Shown here: positions 1 through 9,556 of the stretch, piece after piece
Position numbering within the stretch: the first letter of the stretch is position 1
How the letters are laid out: the number at the start of each line of letters is the position of its first letter
Assembly (NCBI GenBank): GCA_039029535.1
Contig: JBCCFW010000011.1
Span: forward strand, 1-64,000
DNA length: 64,000 nucleotides
Source: JBCCFW01 sp039029535
Lineage (GTDB): Bacteria > Acidobacteriota > JBCCFW01
Direction: 5' to 3'
Program-made: the position numbers and the translations under genes
The notes under the pieces: model-generated
What the model saw: the letters and a program-made list of their open reading frames with translations, nothing else
Databases searched by the model: none
Told to the model about the DNA's origin: nothing

Positions 1-317
1 CGATGAGACCGTCGCCGTCGGGGTCCGAGTTCCCGCCCTCTTCGACGTCGTTGATGCTGTCGTTGTCGGAGTCGAGATCGCGGTAGTCCGGAGTGCCGTC
101 CATGTCGGTGTCGGGGGCGTCGTTGGTCGCGCCGGTCGGCTGACCCTCGCCGTCCACCGGTGGGATGCCCGTGCCGACCCGACCGTCGCCATCGGCGTCG
201 CTGCCGCCGCCGACATGGACGGCACTCCGGACTACCGCGATCTCGACTCCGACAACGACAGCATCAACGACGTCGAAGAGGGCGGGAACTCGGACCCCGA
301 CGGCGACGGTCTCATCG
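1..317. repeat. Perfect 108-bp inverted repeat at the window edge (fold-back)
   Basis: Bases 1-108 are the exact reverse complement of 210-317, separated by 101 bases. Read on the minus strand, the 101-base spacer also encodes the same TSP3-type repeat protein (for example GEGQPTGATNDAPDTD, a phrase that recurs near 2120-2163 on the plus strand). Bases 1-209 are therefore a flipped copy of the coding sequence expected upstream of 210. This is typical of a chimeric or mis-joined contig end inside a repetitive gene. A genuine inversion within the repeat gene is the alternative. Confidence 0.85.
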
Positions 318-3300
318 GAACCGGACCCCCGGTCGTGAGCCCCATGACCGGCCAGGCCCCGGGCGCCAACAGCAACCCTCCCGACAGTGACGGCCTGGGC
401 GATCCCGACTACCGCGACGTCGACAGCGACGAGGACGGTACCAACGACATCGAAGACGCCGGTGAGGATGCCCTCGACATGGACGGCGACGGTCGCGTGG
501 ACGACACCACCGACGGCGACGGTGACGGCATCGTCGACGAGGTGGACGGTCAGCCGGGCACCTATGGCGACTCGCCGGTGGTGGCCGACACCGACGGCGA
601 CACGGTCCCCGACGACCTCGACATCGACGACGACAACGACGGCATCCTCGACATCGACGAGGGTGACGGGACCGTCGACACCGACGGCGACACGGTCCCC
701 GACAGCCTCGACCTCGACTCCGACAACGACGGCATCAACGACATCCGTGAGTCCGGCATCGACGAGATGCTGATCGCTCTCTTCGACGCCGACGGAGACG
801 GCGCCTACGGCCCGATGGTCTCCTTCGGTGCCAACGGCCTGGTCGACGCCATCGAGACCGCGCTCGACTCCGGCGCTCCCGACTACGACGGCGACGGCGT
901 GGGCGACCGCCCGGCCGACACCGACGGCGACGGCGTTCCCGACTTCCGGGACCTGGACTCCGACAACGACGGCATCAACGACGTCATCGAGGCGGGCAAC
1001 GCCGACCCCGACGACGATGGTCTCATCGGCGCCGGGCCACCGGTCGTCGACCCGACCGACGGTCAGACCGCTCGCGCCTCGAACTTCCCGCCCGACACCG
1101 ACATGGACGGAGTCGCCGACTTCCGCGACCTCGACTCGGACAATGACGGCATCAACGACGTCATTGAAGGCGGTGGCGACGACGACGACAACGACGGCCT
1201 CATCGGCACGGGTCCTCCGGTGGTCGACCCGGCGACGGGTCAGGCTCCAGGAGCCAGCAGCATGGTCCCCAACTCCGACGGTGACCCGAGCCCGGACTAC
1301 ATCGATCTCGACTCCGACAATGACGGCCTCAACGACGTCGAGGAGGGCGGCAACCCCGACCCGGACGGTGACGGTCTCATCGGGATGGGTCCGCCGGTGG
1401 TCGATCCCATGACGGGTCAGGCGCCAGGTGCCAACAGCAACCCGCCCGATACCGACGGCATGGGCGATCCCGACTATCGCGACGTCGACAGCGACGAGGA
1501 CGGCACCAACGACATCGAGGATGCGGGTCAAGGTGCGCTCGACGGCGACATGGACGGCATGGTCGACTTCGACAGCGACGGTGACGGCGACGGCATCCCC
1601 GACGTGCTCGACGGGGCGATGGGCGTGTTCGGTGACTCACCGGTGGTGGCCGACTTCGACGGTGACACCATCCCGGATTCCATCGACATCGACGACGACA
1701 ACGACGGCATCCTCGACGTGCTCGAGGGCAACGGCATGGTGGACACCGACGGCGACACGGTGCCCGACAGCTTCGACCTCGACTCCGACAACGACGGCAT
1801 CAACGACCTGGAGGAGTCCGGCCTCAGCGAGAGCCGGCAGGACACCCTCGACATGGATGGTGACGGTCAGGTCGATCCGATCATCAGCGTGGGAGCCAAC
1901 GGCCTGGCGGACCTGGCGGAGACGGCGCCCGACTCCGGTCAGCCCGAATACGACGGTGACGGCGTGCCCGACGCGCCACGGGACACCGACGGCGACGGCG
2001 TGCCCGACTTCCGCGACCTCGACTCCGACAACGACGGCATCAACGACGTCATCGAGGGCGGTGGCGACGATCCCGACGACGACGGGCAGGTGGGTGCTGG
2101 CCCGCCGGTGGTCGACGCGGAGGGTCAGCCGACCGGCGCGACCAACGACGCTCCCGACACCGACATGGACGGCACGCCGGACTACCGCGACCTCGACTCC
2201 GACAACGACGGCATCAACGACGTCGTCGAGGGCGGCAACCCCGACCCGGACGGCAACGGCCTCATCGGACTGGGCATGCCCATGGTCGATCCCATGACGG
2301 GTCAGGCTCCAGGTGCCAACAGCAACCCGCCCGACACCGACGGCATGGGCGACCCGGATTACCGCGACGTCGACAGCGACGACGACGGCACCAACGACAT
2401 CGAGGACGCCGGCGAAGGCGCGCTCGACGGTGACATGGACGGCATGGTCGACGACGACAGCGACGGTGACGGCGACGGCATCCCCGATGGTCTCGACGGT
2501 GCCATGGGAGTGTTCGGCGACGCGACGGTGGGCGTCGACTCCGACGGCGACACGCTCGACGACGTCACCGAGCTCATGCTCGGGACCGACCCCTTCGATC
2601 TCGACACCGACGACGACGGCATCAACGACTTCGAGGAGACCGTGCCCGGAATGGACGGCGCGGTGACCGATCCGCTCGACCGTGACACGGACGACGACGG
2701 CATCCTCGACGGCACCGAGCTCGGCTACACCATGGGAGTGCCCGATCCCGACGGTGCCGGTGGCATCGACGGAACGGACTCGAGCATCTTCGTGCCGGAC
2801 GCGGATCCGACCACGACGACGGACCCCAACGACCAAGACACGGACGACGGTGGCGTGTCGGACGGCAACGAGGACCTCGACCGGGACGGCGCCGTCGACG
2901 ACGGTGAAACCGATCCGACGACGGGCATGGGCGCAGACGATCTCGACCGGGACGGCGACGGCCTACCCGACGCCGTCGAGGAGACCCTCGGCACTGACCC
3001 GGATGACCCGGACAGCGATGGCGACGGCATCCCCGACGGCGAGGAGACCATCCCCGGCACGGACGGATCGGTGACCGATCCGCTCGACGCCGACAGCGAC
3101 GACGACGGTCTCTCCGATGGTGAGGAGCTCATGCTCGGCACCGATTCCAACGACGCGGACACCGACGGCGACGGCTTGCAGGACGGCACCGAGCTCGGTC
3201 GCGACACGCCGCTTCCGGATCCGGACGGACCCGGACCGGCGGTCGGCACGAACCCGGACGTGTTCATCCCGGACGCCGATCCGACGACGACCACCGACCC

Positions 3301-4261
3301 GCTGGATCCCGACACCGACGACGGTGGCGTGCCCGACGGCGTGGAGGACGTGAACATGGACGGTGCGGTCGACCCGGGTGAGACCGATCCGACTGCAGGC
3401 AACGGTGGCGACGACGCCGACCGCGACATGGATGGTCTCCCCGACACGCTCGAGATGGAGCTCGGCACGGACCCGGACAACCCGGACACCGACGGTGACG
3501 GCATCCCCGATGGTGAGGAAGTCGTGCCTGGTGACGACGGCTTCGTGACGGACCCGCTCGACGCGGACACCGACGACGACGGCATCAGCGACGGCGAGGA
3601 AGTCGACACCTGGGAGACGGACCCGACGGATCCCGACACGGATGATGACGGCGTGCAGGACGGCACGGAGATCGGCCGCACGGACCCGATCCCCGATCCC
3701 GACGGCGACGGACCGGCCGAGGGCACGGACACCGACGTCTTCATGCCGGACGCCGACCCGACCACGACCACCGACCCGACGGATCCGGACACGGACGAGG
3801 GTGGTATCTACGACGGTGCGGAGGATCGCGACGCGGACGGTGAGGTCGGTCCCATGGAGGAGGACCCCAACGACGGTGGTGACGACGACCTCATGACCTG
3901 CGTCGACGAGCCGCTGTTCGAAGTCGACGGCGATCCGACCTACGGGCTCCGCGTGGCCCGCGATGGCGACGACGCGGTCCTGACCTGGACGGCGGAGCAC
4001 GCCGATCGGCCGGCGCCTTGCGTCATCTACCGGGTGCTGGCGGTGGTGAACCACCCGTTCCGGCCGGGCTTCGGCCAGGCGCCGACGCGGCCGCGGGCGG
4101 ACTACTTCCTGCTCGGCACGACCACTCAAGCCAGCTTCCGGCACCATGGCGCGGTGTCGTCTCCTGACGCCTTCGACTACCTGATCGTCGCCGCGAGCCT
4201 GTCGGGTGGTGAGGGTCCGGCCGGCTTCGGGTCGATCGGCGGGGTGCAGGTGCCGAGGTAG
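215..4261 (+). CDS. Giant secreted/surface TSP3 calcium-binding repeat protein (5' end missing)
   Basis: The protein is at least 1348 residues, almost wholly thrombospondin type-3-like repeats (D-x-D-x-D-G-x-x-D; DSDNDGINDV, DTDGDGVPD), which bind calcium and rigidify extracellular proteins. Residues 1 to about 780 hold long near-identical blocks: the GQAPGANSN phrase recurs near bases 355, 1416 and 2304. Residues about 780-1235 hold a second repeat class (E-x-x-x-GTDP-x-D-x-DTDDDG) in three ~0.45-kb copies. The last ~110 residues form a different fold with a YGLRVARDGDDAVLTW stretch, resembling a fibronectin-III-like module, perhaps for anchoring. No signal peptide is visible because the upstream DNA is replaced by an inverted copy of the gene, so ATG 215 is only the first Met in the frame. 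A 13-bp-stem terminator follows the stop. Confidence 0.85.
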   Translation: MDGTPDYRDLDSDNDSINDVEEGGNSDPDGDGLIGTGPPVVSPMTGQAPGANSNPPDSDGLGDPDYRDVDSDEDGTNDIEDAGEDALDMDGDGRVDDTTDGDGDGIVDEVDGQPGTYGDSPVVADTDGDTVPDDLDIDDDNDGILDIDEGDGTVDTDGDTVPDSLDLDSDNDGINDIRESGIDEMLIALFDADGDGAYGPMVSFGANGLVDAIETALDSGAPDYDGDGVGDRPADTDGDGVPDFRDLDSDNDGINDVIEAGNADPDDDGLIGAGPPVVDPTDGQTARASNFPPDTDMDGVADFRDLDSDNDGINDVIEGGGDDDDNDGLIGTGPPVVDPATGQAPGASSMVPNSDGDPSPDYIDLDSDNDGLNDVEEGGNPDPDGDGLIGMGPPVVDPMTGQAPGANSNPPDTDGMGDPDYRDVDSDEDGTNDIEDAGQGALDGDMDGMVDFDSDGDGDGIPDVLDGAMGVFGDSPVVADFDGDTIPDSIDIDDDNDGILDVLEGNGMVDTDGDTVPDSFDLDSDNDGINDLEESGLSESRQDTLDMDGDGQVDPIISVGANGLADLAETAPDSGQPEYDGDGVPDAPRDTDGDGVPDFRDLDSDNDGINDVIEGGGDDPDDDGQVGAGPPVVDAEGQPTGATNDAPDTDMDGTPDYRDLDSDNDGINDVVEGGNPDPDGNGLIGLGMPMVDPMTGQAPGANSNPPDTDGMGDPDYRDVDSDDDGTNDIEDAGEGALDGDMDGMVDDDSDGDGDGIPDGLDGAMGVFGDATVGVDSDGDTLDDVTELMLGTDPFDLDTDDDGINDFEETVPGMDGAVTDPLDRDTDDDGILDGTELGYTMGVPDPDGAGGIDGTDSSIFVPDADPTTTTDPNDQDTDDGGVSDGNEDLDRDGAVDDGETDPTTGMGADDLDRDGDGLPDAVEETLGTDPDDPDSDGDGIPDGEETIPGTDGSVTDPLDADSDDDGLSDGEELMLGTDSNDADTDGDGLQDGTELGRDTPLPDPDGPGPAVGTNPDVFIPDADPTTTTDPLDPDTDDGGVPDGVEDVNMDGAVDPGETDPTAGNGGDDADRDMDGLPDTLEMELGTDPDNPDTDGDGIPDGEEVVPGDDGFVTDPLDADTDDDGISDGEEVDTWETDPTDPDTDDDGVQDGTEIGRTDPIPDPDGDGPAEGTDTDVFMPDADPTTTTDPTDPDTDEGGIYDGAEDRDADGEVGPMEEDPNDGGDDDLMTCVDEPLFEVDGDPTYGLRVARDGDDAVLTWTAEHADRPAPCVIYRVLAVVNHPFRPGFGQAPTRPRADYFLLGTTTQASFRHHGAVSSPDAFDYLIVAASLSGGEGPAGFGSIGGVQVPR

Positions 4262-4287
4262 GCACCTCCCGAATTCGGCCCGCTCAG

Positions 4288-4319
4288 GCCCCAGTCGTGC
4301 CATGCACGGCTGGGGCTTT
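4288..4319 (+). terminator. Intrinsic terminator after the TSP3 repeat gene
   Basis: The stem pairs GCCCCAG-T-CGTGC with GCACG-G-CTGGGGC (13 pairs including one T-G wobble) around a CAT loop. TTTCTC follows, and the stop codon lies 27 bases upstream. Confidence 0.7.
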
Positions 4320-4377
4320 CTCGTGCGGGCTGTTGCATGGAAAACGGAATGATTCTCGTCTGACTTCTTGCATCACC

Positions 4378-4404
4378 ATGATGTTTCATCATTAAGCAAC
4401 TTAA
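4378..4404. promoter_or_regulatory. Two adjoining palindromes in the AT-rich upstream region of the ECF sigma gene
   Basis: ATGATG-TTT-CATCAT (4378-4392) runs directly into TTAAG-CAA-CTTAA (4392-4404). They lie in the only AT-rich part of the ~290-base gap between the terminator and the sigma factor gene. They could be operators or part of the promoter. No convincing -35/-10 pair can be assigned, and nothing else is seen in the gap. Confidence 0.35.
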
Positions 4405-4610
4405 CGCGGAAAGTATTGAAAACACGGCCGCCATGGCTCGCGTACGTGTCATGGCGCGCCGGCCGCCGTGGGGGTCTAATTGAGGCGTCACGCAAGAAAG
4501 TCGGCATGAGCTGACTGAGGCTGCCCCAGGACGTCGTGGAAGAGAGCGAGGGCAGGAACACGACGTCCGAACGGGAGCGGTCGTGTCCCGAAGCCCCGGA
4601 GGAGGCTGTC

Positions 4611-5180
4611 GTGGTAGCCGAGACGAACAAGGACCTGACCGAGCTCTTGCGGCGCGGTAGCGAGGGAGATCGCGCAGCGGCCAACGAGGCCTTCGAGGCG
4701 CTCTACGGAAACCTGCGTCGGAATGCAGGAGCCATCATGCGACGGCACTCACCAGGCCCGCAGACGCTCGACACCGACGGGGTCGTCAACGAGGCCTACC
4801 TGAAGGTGACGGCCAACGGGAAGTCGGACTGGGAGAACCGAGGCCACTTCATGGCGGTCATGTCCACGGCCATGCGTCAGGTCCTTCTCGACGCGGCCAA
4901 GAAGAAGCGTCGAGAGCGGCATGGTGGCCACCTGAACCGCGTCGACCTGTCGGGGATCCTGTTCCAGCTCGAAGACCGCAGCCTGGACCTGGACGAGGTC
5001 CACGAAGCTCTTGCTGCCATCCGCAAGGACTACGAGAAGTCGGCACGCGTGCTCGAGCTCACGTACTTCGTCGGCCTCACGGCGAAGGAGTCGGCAGAGG
5101 CTCTCGAAATCTCGGAGAGCACCATCGTCCGCGAGCTCAAGTTCGCACGGACGTTACTGAGGGATGAGCTTCGCCGTTGA
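4611..5180 (+). CDS. ECF-type RNA polymerase sigma factor (Sigma70_ECF/PF07638-like), kinase-associated
   Basis: From GTG 4611 the product is 189 residues, the usual length for this ECF class. A strong GGAGGAGG Shine-Dalgarno at 4598-4605 supports that start. A longer reading from GTG 4536 is open but has no comparable site. Region 2 carries the family phrase TLDTDGVVNEAYLKV, then FMAVMSTAMRQVLLDAAKKKRRERHGG. Region 4 ends in an HTH (LTAKESAEALEISESTIVRELKFAR). It overlaps the kinase gene by four bases (TTGA), so the two are translationally coupled. Sigma factors of this type beside Ser/Thr kinases are thought to be activated by phosphorylation (shown for the EcfP/PknT pair of Vibrio). That this sigma works the same way is inference. 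Confidence 0.88.
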   Translation: MVAETNKDLTELLRRGSEGDRAAANEAFEALYGNLRRNAGAIMRRHSPGPQTLDTDGVVNEAYLKVTANGKSDWENRGHFMAVMSTAMRQVLLDAAKKKRRERHGGHLNRVDLSGILFQLEDRSLDLDEVHEALAAIRKDYEKSARVLELTYFVGLTAKESAEALEISESTIVRELKFARTLLRDELRR

Positions 5181-8100
5181 CTCCTGAGCAACGTGACCGA
5201 GTGCGGGAGGTCTTCATGGCTTGTCTCGATCATCCGCCCGACGAACGCGAAGCGTTCGCAGAGGCGCAGTGCGCCGACGACCCTGTCGTCCTCGACGAGG
5301 TTCGGCGCCTCATCCGCCTGAGAAACGAGATTACGGAGCGGTCCAGCACCTGGATCGAGATGAACGATCCACTCTCGGGCGACCGCGACGGAGGCCCGAC
5401 GAAGCAACTGGGTCCCGAGCCAACGCTCGGGCAGGTTCTCCTCGAACGCTACGAGCTCATCGCCCGCATCGGGGCCGGCGCCTTCGGAACGGTCTTCAGG
5501 GCCAGGGATCGCGTCGCCGAGACCGACGTGGCGGTCAAGACCGTCGCACTCACGGATGCTCGAGCCGAGGCCTGGCACCGGCGCGAGGTCGCAGCACTCC
5601 TTCGCTCGCAGCTTCCGGGAGTCGTCGAGCTCCTCGCCGTGGACGAGGTCGACGGCTGGGCGATCGTCGTCATGGCTCTCGTCGACGGCGCGCACTTCCC
5701 CGGCGACGGCATCGAGCCTGACGACACGCGGGAGATCCTCACGCGCTCGGCTCGTCTGCTCGAAGCGGTGACCCACCTCCTCGCCGCGGGCATCCTGCAC
5801 CGCGATCTCAAGCCTCCCAACATCCTGGTTTCCACGAACGGGGAGGTCACCCTCGTCGACCTGGGCATCGCCGAGGACGAGAACGACGCCCTCCCTCCCG
5901 AGGACGCGGGGACTCTCTGGTACATGGCTCCAGAGGTCTTGCGCGGGAGGGCGGCGACGGCTCAGAGCGAGCTCTACACGGCTGGTCTCATCATCCTCCT
6001 CGCCCTGACGGACGAGCTCCCCGAGCCCTGGAGCCGAGCGGAGACCGACGACATCCTGTCTCTCTACAGCGAAAGAGCACGGGCGATCCTCGAGTCGGCA
6101 CTCGAACCGAGGGTTCACCAGCTCCTCGTCGCGACGATGGCGGTGGACCCCCGTGACCGACCCTCGGATCCCCATGCCCTACTCGCAGCTCTCCGCGAGA
6201 GTCTCGGCAGCATCCACCGCGTCGAGCCTGCGCCTGTCGGAGACGGCTCGGCCATCGACGCCGTCGTGAATGCGGTTCGCCGGGGCGAGTCGATCGACGT
6301 CGTCGGTGCGGCGGGTGTCGGCCGGACCTGGACCCTGCAGCAGGCGGAGCAAGTGCTGAGCGAGGCCGGGTACCTCGTCGAGTGGGTGACACCGAGCTCG
6401 ACCCAGGATGAGACCGGCTCGACTTGGTCTCGTGACCACCTGGAGAGACGACTTCGGGAGGGAGTCGTGCTCTTCGTCGACGACCACGATGCCCTCGATA
6501 CAGCCCTTCGTGAGGTCATCACCGACCTTCACGGAAGGGGCTCGATCGTTCGTGTCCTGAGCCGCGCAGAGGAGGTAGCACCCCACGTTCGCCTGACCTG
6601 CTGGACGACTGAAGAGCTCCAGACGCTCGTTCACGGACCCGAGCGACTCTTCCACCTGCCCTCTCAGATTGCGGAACTGCTCCATCAACGGACGGGTGGC
6701 AATCCTCGCGAGGTCGTGCGCGACCTGAGGGCCTGGTGTGCGAGCGGCCTCGCCGAGTGGGACGGTGCTCTTAGAGTGGATCCGAGGTCGCTCAACCGAC
6801 TCAGAACCTCGCAGCGTCAGCCCGCCACTCCTGCCGAGATCCGTGACTTGAGCCTGACACCGTCAGCGAGAGAGACCTGGAACGCACTGACATTCGTAGG
6901 CGCACCTGTCTTCGTGACGACTCTCGCCGCGGTTATGGGTCGACCCGCCTCGGTAATCGAGTCGGACGTCTCGGAGCTAGCCGGATGCCAACTCCTAGCC
7001 GAGGCCGACGACGGCCGGTTGCGTCCCTCAGTGCTCAGTCCTTACCTGTCTCGTGTCCCAGAAGAGACCCTGCAGCGGTGGAGCCGACACACGTCCGAGC
7101 ACCTGCCTGCCAGTTCCGAAGCTCGCTTTCGGAACCTCATCGCTGCGGGTTCTTACGAAGAAGCCTGCCGAACTGCCCGAGAGGTCGCGCGCTCCTGCTT
7201 AGAGTCGGCACGAGTCCCGCCAGCCATCGCCATTGCTGACCAGGCCCTCGCTCTCGCGCGAAGGGAAGTGCCGGGAAACGATGAACTACACGCCGAACTC
7301 CTATCCCTTCTTGCCGAGGGCGCGCTGACTCGCGCCCAGAGCGTGGACATTCGCTTGGCTCTCTACCACACCAAGATGACGCCCAGCCGCGACGTCCGGT
7401 CGGAGGCATGGGAGCGACTGCTTGGAGCTGCCGATGCTCACTTCCAGGGCTCACACCGACAGGCGATCATCTTGATCGACGCGATCGATGGCTTGCCCAC
7501 CGAGCTTCATCACAGGATGGCGCGCGCCGTCGCCACCCATGCTGCCCGGATGGCGCGAAGCCCTGCGCTCCACCGGGCTGCCGTCGCCAAGACAGCAGCC
7601 TGGGCGCGCCGAACTCGAGGTCGGGAGGCACGCGCGCTACTCGATAGCAGCCTCGGTTGGCTTCGCTTCGAGGAGTTCGGCAAGTCTGGCTATGCTGCGG
7701 CATTCCGACTCCACCGTCGGGCGTCTGAACTCTCCCGGCGGAAGAGAACGAAGCTATCTGCCAAGTGCAATGCAGCCATGGCCGCACTCGAGCTAGGACG
7801 TCTCGAGGAAGTGGAGAGCTTGGCTCAGAGCGCCCTTGAGTCTGCACGCTCACTAGGTGAGCGCACGACCGAAGCACGAGCGGAACTCCTCGTGCGACAA
7901 GTTCGCTATCGCACGATGAGGAGCAACTCCGTTGACGAGGAGCTTCTGCAAGCGACCGAGCTGCTCCAAGTCGATGGCACTCGAGGAATGATTCGGCTGA
8001 ACGAGGCTGCAGTGGCCTGGCGCATTCGACGCTTGAAGCTCGCTGGGAATCTCGCTCACGAGGCAACTAGCGATCTTCGCCGGAGTGGCTTCCGTGGGGC

Positions 8101-8374
8101 GGCTGCCACGGCCTCCGGCCTCGCCGCAACATGTGGTACTCCGCAGCCATCACTCTCGGACGAACTCGACGAGCTGACGACAAGCTCGGAGCCGATCGGG
8201 CTCATTGCGCAAGCCCTAGCCCTTGCGTCGAAGAACGCCCTCTCCGTGCGCCTCGACAACGGCCTGTTGAAGCGCATTCGTGCTTGGGCGGAAGAGCTCC
8301 CAGACCTCCGCCGCGAAGTTCTCAGCCCCCGAGAAACTCTCTCATTACTCGGCGTTCAGCCGAGGCAACCGTGA
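5177..8374 (+). CDS. Ser/Thr protein kinase with STAND-like P-loop module and helical repeats
   Basis: The protein has 1065 residues and starts at TTG 5177, overlapping the sigma stop. The TTG start keeps a conserved N-terminal segment (about 5-48, DRVREVFMACLD...DEREAF) that also opens the second ECF-linked kinase at 57.5 kb. Kinase domain about 91-345: glycine loop GAGAFG, K121 in AVK, HRD at 208-210, DLG instead of DFG at 228-230, APE at 251-253. A P-loop region follows: Walker A-like GAAGVGRT (378-385, Arg where Lys is usual) and Walker B-like VVLFVDD (431-437). About 570 residues of helical, TPR-like sequence complete it, with no transmembrane segment. It probably senses a signal in the cytoplasm and passes it to the coupled sigma factor or to the downstream caspase-like protein. 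The altered Walker A may bind but not hydrolyse nucleotide. Confidence 0.85.
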   Translation: MTPEQRDRVREVFMACLDHPPDEREAFAEAQCADDPVVLDEVRRLIRLRNEITERSSTWIEMNDPLSGDRDGGPTKQLGPEPTLGQVLLERYELIARIGAGAFGTVFRARDRVAETDVAVKTVALTDARAEAWHRREVAALLRSQLPGVVELLAVDEVDGWAIVVMALVDGAHFPGDGIEPDDTREILTRSARLLEAVTHLLAAGILHRDLKPPNILVSTNGEVTLVDLGIAEDENDALPPEDAGTLWYMAPEVLRGRAATAQSELYTAGLIILLALTDELPEPWSRAETDDILSLYSERARAILESALEPRVHQLLVATMAVDPRDRPSDPHALLAALRESLGSIHRVEPAPVGDGSAIDAVVNAVRRGESIDVVGAAGVGRTWTLQQAEQVLSEAGYLVEWVTPSSTQDETGSTWSRDHLERRLREGVVLFVDDHDALDTALREVITDLHGRGSIVRVLSRAEEVAPHVRLTCWTTEELQTLVHGPERLFHLPSQIAELLHQRTGGNPREVVRDLRAWCASGLAEWDGALRVDPRSLNRLRTSQRQPATPAEIRDLSLTPSARETWNALTFVGAPVFVTTLAAVMGRPASVIESDVSELAGCQLLAEADDGRLRPSVLSPYLSRVPEETLQRWSRHTSEHLPASSEARFRNLIAAGSYEEACRTAREVARSCLESARVPPAIAIADQALALARREVPGNDELHAELLSLLAEGALTRAQSVDIRLALYHTKMTPSRDVRSEAWERLLGAADAHFQGSHRQAIILIDAIDGLPTELHHRMARAVATHAARMARSPALHRAAVAKTAAWARRTRGREARALLDSSLGWLRFEEFGKSGYAAAFRLHRRASELSRRKRTKLSAKCNAAMAALELGRLEEVESLAQSALESARSLGERTTEARAELLVRQVRYRTMRSNSVDEELLQATELLQVDGTRGMIRLNEAAVAWRIRRLKLAGNLAHEATSDLRRSGFRGAAATASGLAATCGTPQPSLSDELDELTTSSEPIGLIAQALALASKNALSVRLDNGLLKRIRAWAEELPDLRREVLSPRETLSLLGVQPRQP

Positions 8375-8395
8375 CTCACTTACAGGAGCCCCCAC

Positions 8396-9184
8396 ATGCA
8401 ACGAGCCTTCTTTCCCCGTTCACGCGGTGCCGGCGATGGTCGGGGACCGCAAGTCGGACCTGGGACGATCGACACGAGGTCGTCAGAGTTCTCAACCAAG
8501 CCCAACAAGCTCAATGCCATTGTTTGGTCACAAGGCTCGAGCCAACCAGACATTGAAGTCTGGTGCCTCCTGACCTCTGGAGTAGCAGCTAACGACCAGT
8601 TCCACCAGGTCAAGGCCAAGTCACCATTCGAGCAGTTTCTCTGGATGGACCTCGTGCCCGAGCCCGAGTCATTCGTCCCCCCAGTCACCCCTCTGGAGGG
8701 GGAGCTAGAGCAAGCCCTCAAGAGCTATGCCACGGCTCGCTACTTCACCAAGCACGGAGTCCAGGTGCAAGACGTCAACTGGACCGTGAAGATTGCTCGC
8801 CCATTTCAGAAGATCCCGGCCCCGATCACGCAGCGGAAGTTCGAAGATGGGCTCTACCAGATCCGACAGGAAGACTCCGGATCGGGTCTTGCCCCTACAG
8901 CCTGGGTCTGGGTCGAGCGCGATCGCGAGATCTGGCTCCACTACCTACCCGACCAGGTGGGGGGGTTCTCGTTCGTCGGTACCCCCCTACCAGGAACCAC
9001 GCAACTTCACACTGACACCAAGCTCAGCATCGAAGATTTCAAGCCGCCGAACACGCCCGACCTGGATAAGTTCGGCGCATCGATCCTCCAATTGAAGACG
9101 GACATTCGAACCGCAGCCGGATCAATCGTGGAGTCAGAGCAACAGTTGTCAGTTCACGACTTCCGCATCTCCGACGACATTTAG
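8396..9184 (+). CDS. Unknown protein in the sigma/kinase/caspase operon
   Basis: The protein has 262 residues and is not recognised. ATG 8396 follows AGGAG by a good spacing and lies 21 bases after the kinase stop. It has no signal peptide or membrane segment. The centre is rich in aromatic residues (AWVWVERDREIWLHYLP, about 175-195). Its fixed position between kinase and caspase suggests an adaptor, substrate or effector of that pathway. Codon use is slightly less GC-rich than in the flanking genes. Confidence 0.7.
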   Translation: MQRAFFPRSRGAGDGRGPQVGPGTIDTRSSEFSTKPNKLNAIVWSQGSSQPDIEVWCLLTSGVAANDQFHQVKAKSPFEQFLWMDLVPEPESFVPPVTPLEGELEQALKSYATARYFTKHGVQVQDVNWTVKIARPFQKIPAPITQRKFEDGLYQIRQEDSGSGLAPTAWVWVERDREIWLHYLPDQVGGFSFVGTPLPGTTQLHTDTKLSIEDFKPPNTPDLDKFGASILQLKTDIRTAAGSIVESEQQLSVHDFRISDDI

Positions 9185-9205
9185 TCGACAATGGAGCTAG
9201 AGAGA

Positions 9206-9556
9206 ATGAGCAACACAGAGAGAAGAAGAAGAGTCAAGCTGGACGTCGGCAAGACGTGGAAGTCTGTTCACACGCTCGCGAAGGACGCACACGTGAGCTT
9301 CCAGGTCAGCAGCCCCAAGTTGGGAAAGACAGCCAAGCTGCACTGCCTGGTCGCGTCTGAGGCAACCAACCCCCCCACCTGCAAGGACCTCAAGAACTGC
9401 GCGACGATTGATGGCTCCAATGATCAACACATGGGTGTGAAGGAACTAGTAACGAAGGACAGCAAGGGGGCGGCCGATACGCACGTCTTCCTTGGTCTCA
9501 CCGAGGACATCGGCCAAGATCAGTACGTGTACTTGTTCATCGACGAAGGCCCGTGA
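9206..9556 (+). CDS. Small unknown protein upstream of the caspase-like gene
   Basis: The protein is about 116 residues from ATG 9206, which has GGAG nine bases upstream. ATG 9191 is possible but sits on that GGAG. The N-terminus is very basic (NTERRRRVKLDVGK). The rest alternates like a beta-rich domain and ends VYLFIDEGP. No family is recognised. Its stop overlaps the GTG of the caspase-like gene (GTGA), so the two products are probably made in step, perhaps as protease and inhibitor or protease and substrate. That pairing is inference. Confidence 0.65.
   Translation: MSNTERRRRVKLDVGKTWKSVHTLAKDAHVSFQVSSPKLGKTAKLHCLVASEATNPPTCKDLKNCATIDGSNDQHMGVKELVTKDSKGAADTHVFLGLTEDIGQDQYVYLFIDEGP

Noticed and set aside
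1637..2836. Long minus-strand open frame (399 codons) inside the TSP3 gene
   Set aside because: It is the antisense reading of Asp/Gly-rich repeats, giving repetitive Val/Ala/His sequence. High third-position GC keeps the opposite frame open.
300..3900. Regular repeats resembling a CRISPR or minisatellite array
   Set aside because: Repeats are in frame and encode TSP3 calcium motifs. Spacing and unit length vary as protein repeats do.
2963..4303. Minus-strand open frame of 446 codons
   Set aside because: Same antisense effect of the repeat gene; no start signal and no domain.
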